From Nocardia goodfellowii (GTDB lineage: Bacteria > Actinomycetota > Actinomycetes > Mycobacteriales > Mycobacteriaceae), in NCBI RefSeq assembly GCF_017875645.1, contig NZ_JAGGMR010000001.1, positions 2,976,001 to 3,040,000 on the forward strand: a DNA stretch of 64,000 nucleotides, read 5' to 3'. The number at the start of each line of letters is the position of its first letter. Positions within the stretch are counted from its first letter, which is position 1. The notes under the pieces are model-generated. The model saw only the letters and a list, made by a program, of their open reading frames with translations. It did not search any database and was not told where the DNA came from. Below, piece by piece: positions 15,497-24,073 of the stretch. The translations under genes and the position numbers were made by a program.

Positions 15497-16033
15497 GTGA
15501 ACGGTTGTGGCACCACCTGCGCCGGCTTGTGCACCGAGCAAGGCATCTCCACCGTGCTGAAAGCGGATCGGGCGCTGCTGCATTGGCGCGCCATGCGCGG
15601 ACTCGGCGATTCCGGACTGGCCGAGCAGGCGGTGCAGGAGACGCTGTTGCGGGCCTGGCGCGCCTGCGCCCGCTTCGACCCGGAAAAGGGCAGCGTGCGG
15701 ACCTGGCTGCTGGCGATCCAGCGCAATGTGCTGATCGATCTGAGCCGCGCCCGCGCCGCCCGGCCGGTGTCCGCGGACTGGGCCGAGCACGGCGAGCTGC
15801 TCGAGCTGCGGCATGCCAGCCCGGATTTCGCCGACGGTTTGATCGACGGTCTGGTACTCGACGACCTGCTCGCGCGGCTGCCGCGGGTGCAGCGGGAGGC
15901 CGTGATCGAGGTGATCCTGCGCGACCGCGCCTATGGCGAGGTGGCCGCTGAACTCGGCATTCCGGTGGGGACGGTGAAGACGCGGGTGCACTACGCGCTG
16001 CGGACCTTGCGCAGGCTACGAATGGCCGCCTGA
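15497..16033 (+). CDS. ECF-family RNA polymerase sigma factor
   Basis: A 178-residue sigma factor with region 2 (LAEQAVQETLLRAWRACARF then VRTWLLAIQRNVLIDLSR) and region 4 (LDDLLARLPRVQREAVIEV; GEVAAELGIPVGTVKTRVHY). It directs RNA polymerase to its own promoters. GTG 15497 is a weakly supported start; the first ~20 residues carry three cysteines (GCGTTCAGLC), unusual for this family and possibly redox- or metal-sensitive, or simply upstream of the true start. No anti-sigma gene is adjacent, and the ATP-grasp gene begins 43 nt downstream on the same strand. Confidence 0.85.
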   Translation: MNGCGTTCAGLCTEQGISTVLKADRALLHWRAMRGLGDSGLAEQAVQETLLRAWRACARFDPEKGSVRTWLLAIQRNVLIDLSRARAARPVSADWAEHGELLELRHASPDFADGLIDGLVLDDLLARLPRVQREAVIEVILRDRAYGEVAAELGIPVGTVKTRVHYALRTLRRLRMAA

Positions 16034-16076
16034 ACAGCGAGTGTTTCATAATGCTTGATTCGGCTAGGCCTCAAGA

Positions 16077-17363
16077 ATGCCGAAGAATGTTTTCGTTCCT
16101 GCCCTGACAGACCTACAACGCGGTGAGATCGGCACGGTCGAGATCCCCGGCGGCATGCGGTTGCACCAGCTGCTCGACTACGAGACCCTGGTCGGCGCCG
16201 ACGAGTTCGACTTCGAGGACCTGCTCGACCGCTGCCGCGCCCAACTGCGCGCCTTCGACGGCGAGGTCGACGCCATCATCGCGCACTGGGACTTCCCGAC
16301 CAGCGTGATCGTCCCGATCCTGGCGGCCGAGCACGGTCTGCCGGCACCGAGCCTGGAGAGTGTGCTCCGGTCGGAGCACAAGCTGTGGAGCCGGCTACTG
16401 CAGCGGGAGTCGGTGCCGGAATGCGTGCCCGAATTCAGTGCCTTCGACCCCTTCGACCCCGACGCGCTGGACCACATCGACGTGGCGTTCCCGTTCTGGG
16501 TCAAGCCGATCAAATCGCACTCCTCCCAGCTCGGATTCAAGGTGTCCACGCCTGAGGAGTTCGCGGCCGCCACCAAGCGCATCAGAGCCGAGATCGGCCG
16601 GATCGCGGACCCGTTCGACCAGGCCCTCGCCCACGTGCGGGTGCCCGAGGAAGTCCGCGCCGCCGGAGCCCGGACCTGTCTGGCCGAGCAGATCGTCACC
16701 GGTACGCAAGCCGCGCCGGAGGGGTCGATGTTCCGCGGTGAGTACCACGTGCACGGCGTGTTCGATATGCGCAAGGACGCCAACGGCCACAGCTTCTCCC
16801 ACCTCGACTATCCGGCGCGCACCGTCCCGGAGTCGGTGCAGCAGCAGATGATCGACGTCACCGAGCGTTATCTGCGCCACGCCGGATACGACAACGGCTG
16901 TTTCAACTCCGAATTCATGTGGGACGAGGAGACCGGCAAGCTCTGGTTGATCGAGGTGAACACCCGGATCTCGCAGTCGCACAGCGACCTGTTCGCCAAG
17001 GTGGACGGTGTCTCCAACCATGCCGTCGCGATCGACGTCGCGCTGGGCCGGCGCCCCGAAATGCCCAGGAGGAAGGGCGAATTCGCGGTAGCTGCGCAGT
17101 GCATGGTGCCCCGGTACGAGGACGGTGTCGTCACCCGCGTGCCCGGCCCCGAGCAGATCGACGCGCTGCGACGGCGCTTTCCCGGCACCGTGGTGCAGCT
17201 CGACGTGGCGCCCGGCGATCGCCTGTCCGAACTGGCCGACCAGGACTCCTACCGCTACAAGCTCGCCACCCTGTACATCGGCGCGGCCGATCACGACGCG
17301 CTCGAGCAGCGCTATCAGGACTGCCTGGAGGCGTTGACATTCGAATTCGAGGAGGTCGACTGA
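16077..17363 (+). CDS. ATP-grasp domain carboxylate-amine ligase-like protein
   Basis: A 428-residue cytosolic protein. Residues ~1-105 are the pre-ATP-grasp domain, ~105-300 the ATP-grasp core (FWVKPIKSHSSQLGFKV nucleotide loop; LAEQIVTGTQ; metal-binding LWLIEVNTRISQSHSDLF with Glu and Asn), and a ~120-residue C-terminal domain follows. Such enzymes activate a carboxylate as acyl-phosphate and couple it to an amine, thiol or hydroxyl. The next gene, a serine hydrolase, starts at the base after this stop, so the two proteins are made together and likely act on the same compound. Substrates are unknown. Confidence 0.8.
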   Translation: MPKNVFVPALTDLQRGEIGTVEIPGGMRLHQLLDYETLVGADEFDFEDLLDRCRAQLRAFDGEVDAIIAHWDFPTSVIVPILAAEHGLPAPSLESVLRSEHKLWSRLLQRESVPECVPEFSAFDPFDPDALDHIDVAFPFWVKPIKSHSSQLGFKVSTPEEFAAATKRIRAEIGRIADPFDQALAHVRVPEEVRAAGARTCLAEQIVTGTQAAPEGSMFRGEYHVHGVFDMRKDANGHSFSHLDYPARTVPESVQQQMIDVTERYLRHAGYDNGCFNSEFMWDEETGKLWLIEVNTRISQSHSDLFAKVDGVSNHAVAIDVALGRRPEMPRRKGEFAVAAQCMVPRYEDGVVTRVPGPEQIDALRRRFPGTVVQLDVAPGDRLSELADQDSYRYKLATLYIGAADHDALEQRYQDCLEALTFEFEEVD

Positions 17364-19409
17364 GTGCACACGGTCGAATCGTTCCCCTACGAGGTACGCG
17401 TCACCGAAAACGTCTTCATCCCCATGCGCGACGGCACGCGTCTGGCGGCCCGGTTGTGGCGACCGGTCACCGACGAACCGTTGCCCGCGGTCTTCGAGTA
17501 CATCCCGTACCGCAAACGCGATCTCACGCGCGCGCGTGATGCCCTCAACCACCCGTATCTCGCCGGGCACGGCTATGTGGCCGTGCGCGTCGACCTGCGC
17601 GGCAGCGGTGATTCCGACGGCGTGCTGCGCGACGAGTACCTCGCGGCCGAGCACGACGACGCCTGCGACGTCATCGAATGGCTGGCCGCGCAGCCCTGGT
17701 GTGACGGCAATGTCGGCATGATGGGCATCTCCTGGGGCGGGTTCAACAGCCTGCAGGTCGCCGCGCGCCGGCCGCCCGCGCTGAAGGCGATCGTCAGCGC
17801 CTCCGCCACCGAGGATCTGTACGTCGACAACATGCACTACATGGGTGGCTGCCTGCTCTCGGACAATCTGTCCGAGGCGACGGTCATGTTCGCGTTCAAC
17901 AGCCTGCCGCCCGACCCCGAGATCGTGGGGGACCGGTGGCGCGAGATGTGGCAGGAACGTCTCGTCGGCAGCGGATTGTGGATCGAACAGTGGCTCGAGC
18001 ACCAGCATCGCGACGACTACTGGAAACGGGCCTCCGTCAACGAGGACTACAGCGCGGTGCGGTGCCCGGTGCTGGCGGTCGGCGGGTGGGCCGACGGTTA
18101 CACCAACGCGATCTTCCGGCTGCTCGAGCATCTGGACGTGCCGCGTCGCGGCCTGATCGGGCCGTGGGGTCACAAGTACCCGCATCTGGGCGTGCCCGGA
18201 CCGGCGATCGGATTCCTGCAGGAACTGGTCCGCTGGTGGGATCACTGGCTCAAGGGCCGCGACACCGGAATCATGGACGAGCCGATGTTGCGCGCGTGGA
18301 TGCAGGACAGCATCTCGCCGCATCCGTCCTACGCGGACCGGCCCGGCCGCTGGGTGGGCGAACCGCAGTGGCCCACACCGCATATCGATCAGCGCCGATT
18401 CGTCCTCGGGCGGTACGTCATGTCCGAAGATCCCGAGGCGGTGCAGGCCCGGGAGCTGTCCGTGCAGTCGCCGCTGAGCGTCGGCATGTTCGCCGGTAAA
18501 TGGGCGTCCTACGCGGCGACACCGGACCTGCCGTCCGATCAACGCGACGAGGACGGCGGTTCGCTGGTCTTCGAAACGGACGAGCTGACCGAGACCTTCG
18601 AAGTGCTCGGCCTACCGGCCCTCGACCTGGAGATAGCGGCGGATCGGCCCAACGCGATGGTCGCCGCCCGGCTCTCCGATGTCGCGCCCAACGGTGAGGC
18701 GACCCGGGTGACCTACGGCCTGCTCAACCTCACTCACCGGAATGGCAGCGCGACGCCGGAACCGCTCGAACCGGGCCGTGCCTACCGCGTGCGCGTGCCG
18801 CTCAACGGCTTGGCGCACTCCTTCCCGGCCGGGCATCGGATCCGGCTGTCGGTGTCCTCGTCGTATTGGCCGCTGGCCTGGCCCTCCCCGGAGCCGGCGA
18901 TGCTGACGATCTCCACCGGGCGCAGCGCGTTGACCTTGCCGCACCGCCCGCCGCGCGCCGAGGACGATCGGCTGCGGCCGTTCGATCCACCGGAGGCCGC
19001 ACCCGAAGCGCCCGCTACCCGCGTCGAACCCGGTAAACACCACTGGAAGGTCGAGCGCGACCTGGCCAGCGGCGTGTCCACCCTCGAGATCGAGAACGAC
19101 CAGGGGACCGTCGTCCTCGACGATGTCGGCACCCTGGTGCGCGGCGCCACCACGGAGTGGTTCAGTTTCCGCCACAACGACGTCACCTCGGTACGCGGCG
19201 AAACCCGCACCCTGCGCCGGTTAGAGCGCGACGACTGGCGCACCGAGGTGATCACGAACACCGTCTTGCGGTGTACGGCCGAGGACTTCGTGCTGGACGC
19301 GCGACTCGACGCCTTCGAACTGGAAGATCAGGCGACAGACCCGCGCACTGTGCGCAAGCGGGTGTATTCACAGAACTGGCAGCGCCGGATTCCGCGCAAT
19401 CTGGTCTGA
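17364..19409 (+). CDS. CocE/NonD-family hydrolase (peptidase S15 type)
   Basis: A 681-residue serine hydrolase. The alpha/beta-hydrolase domain (to ~290) has nucleophile Ser123 in GISWGGFNS, acid Asp244 (GGWADGYTN) and His270 (GPWGHKYPH); the C-terminal ~400 residues contain the jelly-roll PepX_C domain (GLPALDLEIAADRPNAMVAA; FPAGHRIRLSVSSSYWPLAW). The family includes cocaine esterase, X-Pro dipeptidyl-peptidase and glutaryl-7-ACA acylases, which cut esters or amides. GTG 17364 directly abuts the ATP-grasp stop (TGAGTG). No signal peptide, so it is cytosolic. A ligase plus amidase/esterase pair suggests making and trimming a conjugate; that is inference. Confidence 0.87.
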   Translation: MHTVESFPYEVRVTENVFIPMRDGTRLAARLWRPVTDEPLPAVFEYIPYRKRDLTRARDALNHPYLAGHGYVAVRVDLRGSGDSDGVLRDEYLAAEHDDACDVIEWLAAQPWCDGNVGMMGISWGGFNSLQVAARRPPALKAIVSASATEDLYVDNMHYMGGCLLSDNLSEATVMFAFNSLPPDPEIVGDRWREMWQERLVGSGLWIEQWLEHQHRDDYWKRASVNEDYSAVRCPVLAVGGWADGYTNAIFRLLEHLDVPRRGLIGPWGHKYPHLGVPGPAIGFLQELVRWWDHWLKGRDTGIMDEPMLRAWMQDSISPHPSYADRPGRWVGEPQWPTPHIDQRRFVLGRYVMSEDPEAVQARELSVQSPLSVGMFAGKWASYAATPDLPSDQRDEDGGSLVFETDELTETFEVLGLPALDLEIAADRPNAMVAARLSDVAPNGEATRVTYGLLNLTHRNGSATPEPLEPGRAYRVRVPLNGLAHSFPAGHRIRLSVSSSYWPLAWPSPEPAMLTISTGRSALTLPHRPPRAEDDRLRPFDPPEAAPEAPATRVEPGKHHWKVERDLASGVSTLEIENDQGTVVLDDVGTLVRGATTEWFSFRHNDVTSVRGETRTLRRLERDDWRTEVITNTVLRCTAEDFVLDARLDAFELEDQATDPRTVRKRVYSQNWQRRIPRNLV

Positions 19410-19495
19410 TCGGTCACAGGCGGTTTGGCCTCGCACCGCGGTGGTAGTGCGTTCGGGTCCAACGATGAGAAGCGAGTCCGAAAGGAGACACATTC

Positions 19496-19678
19496 ATGGG
19501 CCAGAATCCGATCCAGGTGCAGAAATACTTGTCCGGTGTCGACTACCCGTGTGACCGCGACGGCATTGTCTCGGCCGCCCGCGACAACGGGGCCGACCAG
19601 GGCATCATCAAAGCGCTCGAGTCGATGCCCGACCGGGTCTACAACGGACCCAACGCGGTCAGCGAAGCTGTCTCGTAG
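19496..19678 (+). CDS. DUF2795 family small protein
   Basis: A 60-residue protein beginning MGQNPIQVQKYLSGVDYP and ending in VYNGPNAVSEAVS. It matches the DUF2795 pattern: short helix, xxYPxxRDxIVxxARxxGADxxIIxxLExxPDRxYxxPxxV. Function unknown in the family. AAGGAGA lies about 9 nt before ATG 19496. It is followed by a strong hairpin terminator and is probably expressed alone or as the last gene after the hydrolase (86-nt gap). Confidence 0.85.
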   Translation: MGQNPIQVQKYLSGVDYPCDRDGIVSAARDNGADQGIIKALESMPDRVYNGPNAVSEAVS

Positions 19679-19696
19679 CAACTGAACTCGTGTGAG

Positions 19697-19740
19697 ACGG
19701 TGCGGTCGGACAAGTTACCGACCGCACCGTTCATCGTTTT
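19697..19740. terminator. Bidirectional rho-independent terminator
   Basis: A perfect 13-bp stem ACGGTGCGGTCGG / CCGACCGCACCGT (19697-19709, 19718-19730) with an 8-nt loop, followed by TCATCGTTTT on the plus strand. It separates the DUF2795 gene from the convergent UDP-glucose dehydrogenase gene. Confidence 0.85.
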
Positions 19741-19751
19741 CGACAAGGAGT

Positions 19752-21065
19752 TCAGGCGCGTTCGGCCACTGCCACCTTGCCGGTGCCCAGCACCGTGAAA
19801 CCGGCCTCGCTCAACTGACGTTCATCGAGCAGGTTGCGGGTATCGACGATCACGGCCTGGTCCACGTAACTGGCGAGTTTGCCCCAGTCGAGCGCACGGA
19901 ACTCGGGCCATTCGGTGAGGATCACGATCGCCGCGGCGCCCTTGGCGACCAGATACGGGTCGTCGACCACCTGAATGCCATCGAGATCGGTGTGGTCCGA
20001 CTCGGACACGCACGGGTCGTAGGCGGTGACCACGGCCTCGTGCCGGGAAAGCTGCCGTGCGATCGCCACGGCGGGGGATTCGCGCAGGTCGCCCGTCCCG
20101 GCTTTGAAGGTGAGACCGAGCACGCCGATGCGAGTTTTCGCCAGCGACCCGTCCACCGCTCCGGTGACCGCCCGCCGGACCTTGCGCATCACCAGCGCGC
20201 GCTGATAGTCGTTGGCGCGCAGCGCGTCTCGGACCAGCGCGAAATCCACGCCGGTCGCCTCCGCGCCGCGCAGCAGTGCCCGCGTGTCCTTGGGCAGGCA
20301 GGAACCGCCCCAGCCTGGTCCGGGTGCGAGGAAGGCGGGACCGATCCGATCGTCGAGGCCCATCGCCTCGGTGACCTTGGTGATATCGGCGCCGACCTGT
20401 TCGCAGAGCTCGGCGAGCGTATTGACGAAGGACAGCTTGACCGCGAGGAACGCGTTGCTCGCGTATTTGGCGAGTTCCGCACTGGCCGAGTCGGAGCGCA
20501 GCACCGGCGCGCCCGTCCCGGCGTACAGCGCGGCCACCCGGTCGGCGGCCTCCCGGTCCGGCTCGTCGGCCCCGATCAGCACCCGATCGGGGCTCAGGAA
20601 GTCCTCGACCGCGCGGCCCTCCCGCAGGAATTCGGGATTGCTGACGATCGGCCGGTCGGCGAGACCCGCGCGTATTCGCGCCGCGGTCCCTACCGGAACG
20701 GTGGATTTGGTGACCAGCACGCACTCGGGCGCGAGAACGGGAGCGAGAGCGTCTAGCGCGTTCTCGAGGATGCCGAGGTCGGCCGTCCCGCCGGCACCCA
20801 TCGGGGTGGGCAGGCACAGGAGAACCACTTCGCATTCGCGCAGTTCCCCGGGGTCGGTGGTGAAGACGAGCCGGTTCTCCGCGAGATTTTCCCGGACCAG
20901 TTCGGGCAGACCTGGTTCGACGATCGAGACCGTACCCGCGCGCAGCGCGTCGACCTTGGTGTCGTCGTTGTCGACACACACCACGTGATGACCCAGGTGC
21001 GCGAGGCAGGCGGCGCTGGTCAGTCCGACATAACCGGCACCCACCACGCCGACACGATTACCCAT
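19752..21065 (-). CDS. ugd: UDP-glucose 6-dehydrogenase
   Basis: A 437-residue UDP-glucose/GDP-mannose dehydrogenase: N-terminal NAD domain (VGVVGAGYVGLTSAACLAHL), middle domain with the catalytic cysteine in GGSCLPKDT, and C-terminal UDP-binding domain (LGLTFKAGTGDLRESPA). It oxidises UDP-glucose to UDP-glucuronate with two NAD+. The UDP-xylose synthase eight genes upstream in the same operon uses this product. ATG 21065 lies inside the last 8 nt of the GT9 gene. It is the last gene of the eleven-gene minus-strand glycan operon, ended by the hairpin at 19697. Confidence 0.92.
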   Translation of the reverse strand: MGNRVGVVGAGYVGLTSAACLAHLGHHVVCVDNDDTKVDALRAGTVSIVEPGLPELVRENLAENRLVFTTDPGELRECEVVLLCLPTPMGAGGTADLGILENALDALAPVLAPECVLVTKSTVPVGTAARIRAGLADRPIVSNPEFLREGRAVEDFLSPDRVLIGADEPDREAADRVAALYAGTGAPVLRSDSASAELAKYASNAFLAVKLSFVNTLAELCEQVGADITKVTEAMGLDDRIGPAFLAPGPGWGGSCLPKDTRALLRGAEATGVDFALVRDALRANDYQRALVMRKVRRAVTGAVDGSLAKTRIGVLGLTFKAGTGDLRESPAVAIARQLSRHEAVVTAYDPCVSESDHTDLDGIQVVDDPYLVAKGAAAIVILTEWPEFRALDWGKLASYVDQAVIVDTRNLLDERQLSEAGFTVLGTGKVAVAERA

Positions 21066-22002
21066 GGCGCACCTTCTCTCCGAGTAGACCGGACGCGGCT
21101 GTCAGTACGTGTTCGGGTCGCACCATGAGCAACCCGGGGTCTGGCTGGTCGCCGTGCGGATCCCCGACGCGCCCGGCCCACAGCGTTCGATGCTGGGCCG
21201 CGGCGGGCGGTCCCCATCGAGCCGGTGGCGTAGGACCGAAGATCAGCACCGAGGGAGTGCCGAACGCGGTGGCGAGATGTCCGACGCCGGTGTCTCCGCA
21301 CACGACCAAGGCCGCGGCCGCCACCAGTGCGGCCAGTTCCGCGAGACCGGTGCGGCCCGCGTACACCGTGTCCGGCGGTAGCTCCGCCTGCTCGGCGACG
21401 GCGGTAGCCAACGGCACTTCCGCCGGTGATCCGGTGAGCACCACGCGGTGGCCCTCGGCGGTCAGTTCCCGGGCGACGCGCGCGAAGCGATCGACGGGCC
21501 AGCGCCGCGCGGGATAGGCCGCACCGGGATGGAGGACGACGACATTCGACTCGACCGGCGGCCCGGGCGGCTCCGGCAGCCGCAACGCTGCCGGATCGGC
21601 GTCGATTCCGCTGTAAGCCAACAGCCGGCACCAGCGGTCCACTTCGTGCAGGTCCGGGTTCCATTCCGGGCCCGGCAATTCCGGAAAATCCGGGTGGCGA
21701 TGGGTCAGCAGCTCGTCCGCGCCGACAGCGCGGAGATCACGGATGCTTTCCGGTCCGCTGCCGTGCAGGTTGACCGCCAGTCGCGGCGGCTCCAACTGCG
21801 GCAGCGCGCCCAGACCGGCGGTGGGCAGCAACTCGTCGACGGCGTCGATGAGCTCGACCAGATCGCGTAGTCCCTCCGGCGCGGCGAGCACCACCCGGTC
21901 CGCCGGGTAGGCCGCGCGTAGCCCGCGCAACGCCGGCACGGCGGTCAGCAGGTCGCCGAGCCCCAGCGCGCGGAGCACGAGAATCGAGCGGCTCAAGGCC
22001 AC
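21058..22002 (-). CDS. Glycosyltransferase family 9 (heptosyltransferase-like)
   Basis: About 314 residues, GT-B fold of the GT9 family, whose known members add heptoses from ADP-heptose in LPS cores. It shows the N-terminal VLRALGLGDLLTAVPALRGL, the nucleotide-binding VVLHPGAAYPARRWP, and the late VVCGDTGVGHLATAFGTPSV signature. GTG 22002 (3 nt after GAGGG) or TTG 21996 (overlapping the SDR stop as TTGA, better spaced) could be the start. A GT9 enzyme beside gmhA, hldE and gmhB makes an ADP-heptose the likely donor. The acceptor is unknown. Confidence 0.88.
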   Translation of the reverse strand: MALSRSILVLRALGLGDLLTAVPALRGLRAAYPADRVVLAAPEGLRDLVELIDAVDELLPTAGLGALPQLEPPRLAVNLHGSGPESIRDLRAVGADELLTHRHPDFPELPGPEWNPDLHEVDRWCRLLAYSGIDADPAALRLPEPPGPPVESNVVVLHPGAAYPARRWPVDRFARVARELTAEGHRVVLTGSPAEVPLATAVAEQAELPPDTVYAGRTGLAELAALVAAAALVVCGDTGVGHLATAFGTPSVLIFGPTPPARWGPPAAAQHRTLWAGRVGDPHGDQPDPGLLMVRPEHVLTAASGLLGEKVRHG

Positions 22003-22682
22003 GATCCCTCGACCGACGCGCAGACGACCATTTCCCGCACCTCGCATCCCGGTGGTTGGCGCAACGCGAAAACCACTGTGTCGGCGACATCTTCGGGCCG
22101 GTTGAGCTTGGCGTCCGGCGGCGGCTTGTACTGCTCGTCGCGGTCGTCGAAAAACGCCGTGTGCATGCCGCCGGGAATCAACAGGGTCACACCGACGCTG
22201 CCGGCGGTCTCGGCGGCCAGCGCCCGGGTGAACCCGACGACGCCGAATTTCGACGCGCAATAGGCGGTGGCGTCACCGACCGCCTTGATACCCAGTGTCG
22301 ACGCGCAGGTGACCACCGTTCCGTTGCTCTCCCGCAGAGCGGGTAGGGCGGCCCGGATGACGGCCACGGTGCCGAGCAGATTCACCCGGACCACGTTCTC
22401 CCACTTCGCGGTCGGCACGGCGTCCAGCGGACCGCAGGCATCGGTACCGGCGGCGGTGAAGACGCCGTCGATGCGACCGTCCGCGCGTTCGATGAGCTGC
22501 CGGACCGCCGCTTCGGTGGCGGCGGTATCGGCTAGGTCGGCTTGCGCGAAATCGACGGGGTGCTCGGGCTGGACCCGGTCGATCACGAGGGGCCGGCCGC
22601 CGTTGTCACGGACGGCCGCGGTCACCGCCGCGCCGAGCCCGGAGGCTCCGCCGGTGATCAAGATATTGCCAAGGGTTCGCAT
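21993..22682 (-). CDS. SDR-family oxidoreductase in glycan cluster
   Basis: Classical short-chain dehydrogenase of 229 residues with TGGASGLG, FTAAGTDACG (in place of NNAG), catalytic Ser in VVTCASTLG and YCASKFG. It is too short and lacks the features of the extended SDR HldD, so it does not supply the missing ADP-heptose 6-epimerase by homology. ATG 22682 has AAGGAG 5 nt upstream. Lying between hldE and a GT9 gene in a tight operon, it probably oxidises or reduces a sugar or sugar nucleotide intermediate. Confidence 0.85.
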   Translation of the reverse strand: MRTLGNILITGGASGLGAAVTAAVRDNGGRPLVIDRVQPEHPVDFAQADLADTAATEAAVRQLIERADGRIDGVFTAAGTDACGPLDAVPTAKWENVVRVNLLGTVAVIRAALPALRESNGTVVTCASTLGIKAVGDATAYCASKFGVVGFTRALAAETAGSVGVTLLIPGGMHTAFFDDRDEQYKPPPDAKLNRPEDVADTVVFALRQPPGCEVREMVVCASVEGSWP

Positions 22683-22699
22683 CGCGCTCCTTCGTCGTA

Positions 22700-24073
22700 T
22701 CAATCGGCGGACTGGGCCGCTGCGACCAGTTGTGAGGTCGAGTAGCCGGGAACCGTGGGAATCAGGGCTATTTCGCCGCCGTAGCCGCGAACGACATCGG
22801 CCTCCGGCAGGTCCGCGCCGGTGTAATCACCGCCTTTGACCCAGATATCGGGACGCAGCCGGTCCAGTACCGCGCTCGGTGTCGGTTCGTCGAATATGAC
22901 GACGGCGTCCACCGAGGCGAGTTCGGTGAGCAGGCGGGCCCGGTCGGGTGCGGCCACGATCGGGCGGCTCGGTCCTTTCAGATTCCGCACGGACGCATCG
23001 GAATTGAGACAGACCACCAGCGCGTCACCCATGGCCCGCGCCTGGCGCAGCAGACTCACATGGCCCGGGTGCAGCAGGTCGAAGCAGCCGCCGGTGGCGA
23101 CCAGCTTGCCGCCGCGGGACCGGATTCGGGCCGCCACCTCGAAGGCCGAGCCGCCCGTCGCGGTGGCGGCGACCGAGGTGCTGTCACAGGTCGACATGGT
23201 CGCCGCGCCGCCCGCCGCCACGAAGGTGGCCGCCGCTTCCACCGCGTGCGACACCGCTTCCGCCACCGTCGACCCGCCGAGCAGGGCGGCGGCCGCGGCG
23301 GCGGCGAAGCGATCGCCGGCACCGCAGGTGTCCGAGCGGATGTGGCCCGCGACCTGAACCTCGACGGGCACCGGTACCACGCTGAGCCGCTTGCCGTTGG
23401 CCAGCACCGCGCCGTCGGCGCCGGTGGTGACCGCGACGGAATCGGCGGCCCACTCGTCCCGGAGCACTTTCGCCAGCTCGTCCGCTTCGGCGTATCCCGG
23501 CGCGAATTGGCGCGCCTCCTTCAGGTTCGGCGAGACCAGCGACGCACCGGGCGTCGGCGCCGGGCCGCGCGGATGTGGATCCCACACCACCGGCACGGTC
23601 CGGGCCAGTTCGGTCAGCACCTGCCGAATCCGCGGATGCGCGGCGACGCCTCGACCGTAATCCGCGACCAGGATGGCACCGGCGGCGCGCAGCGTATCGA
23701 GCACCGCCGCGTTCACCGAACCGATATCGGCGGTGCCGCCGCCGGTGTCGAGCCGCACTACGGACTGCCCTGCGGCTCGGACGCGGGTTTTGCGGACCGT
23801 CTCACCGCGCAGCGCCAGCGGGACGACCTCTACGTGCCGCCGGAGCAGTTGGGTGAGCGTGTGGCCGTCCGGGTCGTCGGCGACCGCGGTGATGAGACAG
23901 ACCTCCTCGACCGACTGCGCCGCCAGCGCGGCCGCCAAGCCGGCGCCGCCGGGCCGCCGCCATTCCCGTTGCACGTCGACCACGGGCACGGGCGCTTCGG
24001 GACACAACCGTTCGGCCACCCCCTCGATGTCGACATCGAGGATGGCATCGCCGAGCACCACCAGCGGCTTCAT
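22700..24073 (-). CDS. hldE: Bifunctional heptose 7-phosphate kinase / heptose 1-phosphate adenylyltransferase
   Basis: A 457-residue two-domain enzyme. Residues 1-~310 form a PfkB/ribokinase kinase (GDAILDVDIEGVAERLCPEA; anion-hole DTCGAGDRFAA), which phosphorylates D-glycero-D-manno-heptose 7-phosphate at C1. Residues ~325-457 form a nucleotidyltransferase with GGCFDLLHPGHVSLL (HxGH) and KGGDYTGADLPEA, which transfers AMP to give ADP-heptose after dephosphorylation by GmhB. ATG overlaps the gmhA stop (ATGA). Both active sites look intact. Domain order is that of Gram-negative HldE rather than the split HddA/HddC GDP-heptose pathway recalled from Mycobacterium. Confidence 0.92.
   Translation of the reverse strand: MKPLVVLGDAILDVDIEGVAERLCPEAPVPVVDVQREWRRPGGAGLAAALAAQSVEEVCLITAVADDPDGHTLTQLLRRHVEVVPLALRGETVRKTRVRAAGQSVVRLDTGGGTADIGSVNAAVLDTLRAAGAILVADYGRGVAAHPRIRQVLTELARTVPVVWDPHPRGPAPTPGASLVSPNLKEARQFAPGYAEADELAKVLRDEWAADSVAVTTGADGAVLANGKRLSVVPVPVEVQVAGHIRSDTCGAGDRFAAAAAAALLGGSTVAEAVSHAVEAAATFVAAGGAATMSTCDSTSVAATATGGSAFEVAARIRSRGGKLVATGGCFDLLHPGHVSLLRQARAMGDALVVCLNSDASVRNLKGPSRPIVAAPDRARLLTELASVDAVVIFDEPTPSAVLDRLRPDIWVKGGDYTGADLPEADVVRGYGGEIALIPTVPGYSTSQLVAAAQSAD

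Noticed and set aside
16395..18542. A 715-codon open frame on the minus strand opposite the ATP-grasp and hydrolase genes
   Set aside because: It mirrors third-codon GC bias of the two plus-strand genes, translates to low-complexity Arg/Gly/His-rich sequence and matches no family.
21993..22682. HldD (ADP-heptose 6-epimerase)
   Set aside because: The protein is a 229-residue classical SDR with YCASKFG, not a ~310-residue extended SDR with a sugar-nucleotide domain.
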